A DNA stretch of 64,000 nucleotides, taken from contig NZ_CP013612.1 in the NCBI RefSeq assembly GCF_001482385.1, positions 620,001 through 684,000 on the forward strand. The letters run 5' to 3'. How positions within the stretch are numbered: the stretch's first letter is position 1; each line of letters opens with the position of its first letter. The position numbers and the translations under genes are program-made. The notes under the pieces were generated by a model, which was given only the letters and a program-made list of their open reading frames with translations, had not been told where the DNA came from and made no database searches. The stretch comes from Pseudoalteromonas rubra. GTDB taxonomy: Bacteria > Pseudomonadota > Gammaproteobacteria > Enterobacterales > Alteromonadaceae. This document shows, in pieces, positions 62,363-64,000 of the stretch.

Positions 62363-64000
62363 ATGAAAACGAGAAACAAATTCAAGATGGCACTGCAGCT
62401 CAGCGCAATCGCTATTGCTATAGGCTCAACACATGCTAATGCGTATGACTGTACTGGTCTAAATCCATGGCAATCTGGTAATGCCTATACCGGTGGTCAG
62501 CAGGTCGAGCAAAATAATAATGCTTATGAAGCCAACTGGTGGACGCGTTCTGAGCCTGCAACGAACTCTGGTGACTGGCAGGAGTGGACTTGGCTGGGTT
62601 TGTGTGACAACGCTGTCGAAAATAAACCACCAGTAGCCAGTAACTTACAGCCAGTTTCCGGCACTGAATTCGTTGCTAATGACAGCGTTGCCATTAGTGT
62701 GAAAGCGGTAGATTCAGATGGTACTGTGAGTAAGGTTGAGTTTTTCGTTGACGGCAGCCTGATTGCCACTGACGTAAGCGGCACCGCAGATATGTTTGAT
62801 GCGCAATGGAACGCCAGTGTGGGTACGCATGATATCAGCGCAACAGCTTATGATGATAAAGGTGCAGCATCAAACGTATTGACCAGCCAGGTGGTTGTAA
62901 AACCAGCCGATACTGGTAACAAAGCACCAGAAGCACAGCTTGTTATTAAGAGTCAGCCAGCGGAATTGACTGTGGGTTCTCAGGTCGTATTTGGCTTGTC
63001 TGGCAGCGATACGGACGGTCAGGTGACCAAGTTGACGTTTACGGTAGATGGTGTTGATGTTGTAACTACCAACGGCAGTGCAACGGACCACACATGGACA
63101 GCGCAGCAACTGGGTCCGGTTTCATTTACTCTGACAGTGACAGATGATAAAGGAGCAACGGCAAGTGTTTCTCAATCTCTGACCGTTGTTGAGCAGGGGC
63201 AGGGGGGACGCGACGACTGTAAACCTGAAGGTTTGTTCCAAACACCTGGTGTGAATACACCTTACTGTACTATCTATGATGTCGATGGCCGTGAAAAAAT
63301 GGGTACAGACCACCCTCGTCGGGTAATCGGTTACTTCACGAGCTGGAGAAACGGTGCCAATGGCCAGCCTTCTTACCTGGTGAATGATATTCCATGGGAC
63401 AAAATAACCCATATTAATTACGCTTTTGCTCATGTCGACGCGAACAACAAGGTTTCAATTGGCGACCCAGCCGCACCAGGCAACCCGGCTACAAATATGG
63501 AATGGCCAGGCGAAGCGGGTGCTGAGATGGACCCGGCCTTACCTTATAAAGGTCACTTCAACTTACTTAACAAATATAAGAAACAACATCCGGATGTTAA
63601 AACACTCATCTCTGTAGGTGGTTGGGCGGAAACCGGTGGCTACTTTGGTACCGATGGCAAGCGCGTTAACAGTGGTGGCTTCTACACTATGACTACCAAT
63701 TCTGATGGAAGTGTTAATCAGGCTGGTATCGATGCGTTCGCGGCAAGTGCAGTTGAGTTCATTCGCACCTATGGCTTCGACGGTGTCGACATTGACTATG
63801 AATACCCGACTTCAATGAACGACGCAGGTCACCCAGATGACTTCCCAATTTCTAATGCACTACGTGCAGGGCTAAATGCCTCATATCAGGTATTGATGAA
63901 GCGTTTACGTGAAGAGTTAGACAAAGCCGGTCAGCAGGATGGCAAACACTATATGCTAACCATTGCATCACCTTCTTCTGGTTATTTGCTGCGTGGTATG
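62363..64000 (+). CDS. secreted GH18 chitinase with N-terminal chitin-binding module (runs off the window)
   Basis: 546 codons are visible from the ATG at 62363 to the window edge, with no stop. A signal peptide ends about residue 27 (STHANA). A CBM5/12-like chitin-binding module spans residues about 28-80 (WQSGNAYTGGQQVEQNNNAYEANWW, WLGLC), then two Ig/PKD-like domains (about 88-185 and 190-280) each with a VSKVEFFVDGS or VTKLTFTVDGV repeat. The GH18 catalytic domain starts around residue 320 (RRVIGYFTSWRNG); SVGGW and the catalytic DGVDIDYEYP (Glu480) are present. It would hydrolyse chitin outside the cell. Typical of marine chitin degraders. Confidence 0.95.
   Translation, partial: MKTRNKFKMALQLSAIAIAIGSTHANAYDCTGLNPWQSGNAYTGGQQVEQNNNAYEANWWTRSEPATNSGDWQEWTWLGLCDNAVENKPPVASNLQPVSGTEFVANDSVAISVKAVDSDGTVSKVEFFVDGSLIATDVSGTADMFDAQWNASVGTHDISATAYDDKGAASNVLTSQVVVKPADTGNKAPEAQLVIKSQPAELTVGSQVVFGLSGSDTDGQVTKLTFTVDGVDVVTTNGSATDHTWTAQQLGPVSFTLTVTDDKGATASVSQSLTVVEQGQGGRDDCKPEGLFQTPGVNTPYCTIYDVDGREKMGTDHPRRVIGYFTSWRNGANGQPSYLVNDIPWDKITHINYAFAHVDANNKVSIGDPAAPGNPATNMEWPGEAGAEMDPALPYKGHFNLLNKYKKQHPDVKTLISVGGWAETGGYFGTDGKRVNSGGFYTMTTNSDGSVNQAGIDAFAASAVEFIRTYGFDGVDIDYEYPTSMNDAGHPDDFPISNALRAGLNASYQVLMKRLREELDKAGQQDGKHYMLTIASPSSGYLLRGM

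Noticed and set aside
1..64000. CRISPR arrays, tRNA or rRNA genes, prophage
   Set aside because: No regular spaced repeats, cloverleaf-type sequences, rRNA signatures or phage structural genes were seen on reading both strands.

Overview
The window looks like chromosome of a marine gammaproteobacterium, most likely Pseudoalteromonas or a close relative. This rests on gene content and order: minCDE-ycgL-rnd-fadD, a full hisGDCBHAFI operon with a five-His leader, an NAD-type isocitrate dehydrogenase, an H-NOX/kinase/degenerate HD-GYP module, secreted M6 and M61 peptidases, a GH18 chitinase and many cyclic-di-GMP proteins. I see no rRNA, tRNA or CRISPR array. Most of the window is ordinary core genome. 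The accessory or decaying parts are about 29.45-31.95 kb and the 3' end of the H-NOX kinase near 61.3-61.86 kb.

Layout. 0-1.6 kb: an RND efflux pump (inner-membrane part cut by the window edge, plus lipoprotein adaptor) divergent from a LysR regulator. 2.5-5.2 kb: an alkyltransferase-like protein, a RudS-type tRNA thiouridine desulfidase and a photolyase, forming a probable DNA-damage/near-UV operon. 5.5-5.75 kb: HU. 5.8-8.2 kb: ilvIH behind a Val/Leu-rich leader peptide and attenuator. 8.4-11.4 kb: secreted M6 protease with PKD domains. 11.4-12.4 kb: NAD-isocitrate dehydrogenase. 12.6-15.5 kb: an uncharacterised protein (perhaps a degenerate HD-GYP fold), DUF3192 and xni. 15.6-18.5 kb: ppnN and a diguanylate cyclase. 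18.65-21.75 kb: M61 peptidase, DUF1232 protein, lipoprotein. 21.8-29.04 kb: histidine operon with hisL attenuator. 29.2-31.96 kb: a small charged protein, a 2OG-Fe(II) oxygenase pseudogene, an IS5-family element and a truncated ORF.

31.96-34.9 kb: yoaA, tsaB and a small hypothetical gene. 35.0-37.1 kb: a PTS-EIIC-like membrane domain fused to an EAL phosphodiesterase. 37.1-42.4 kb: alkaline phosphatase, alpha/beta hydrolase, fadD, rnd. 42.5-45.7 kb: minCDE, ycgL, a lytic transglycosylase. 45.8-48.8 kb: short-form cytochrome bd oxidase cydAB downstream of a GbsR-type regulator that has a palindromic operator at its own promoter. 48.9-50.2 kb: a CxxC peroxidase-like enzyme divergent from a MarR regulator, with a perfect palindrome between them. 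50.2-55.7 kb: two small envelope proteins and two c-di-GMP proteins. 55.7-58.5 kb: ferrochelatase and an Aer-like chemoreceptor. 58.5-61.86 kb: the H-NOX nitric-oxide module (HnoD-like response regulator, H-NOX, HnoK), with a decayed tandem duplication of the kinase 3' end. 62.36 kb to the edge: secreted chitinase.

Two themes tie genes together. One is amino-acid supply under translation-coupled attenuation (ilv and his leaders, both readable). The other is sensing and second-messenger signalling: at least four apparently active GGDEF/EAL proteins and one or two degenerate HD-GYP proteins, linked to NO sensing, redox sensing and possibly a sugar-type membrane sensor. All functional calls come from reading motifs; no database search was run.
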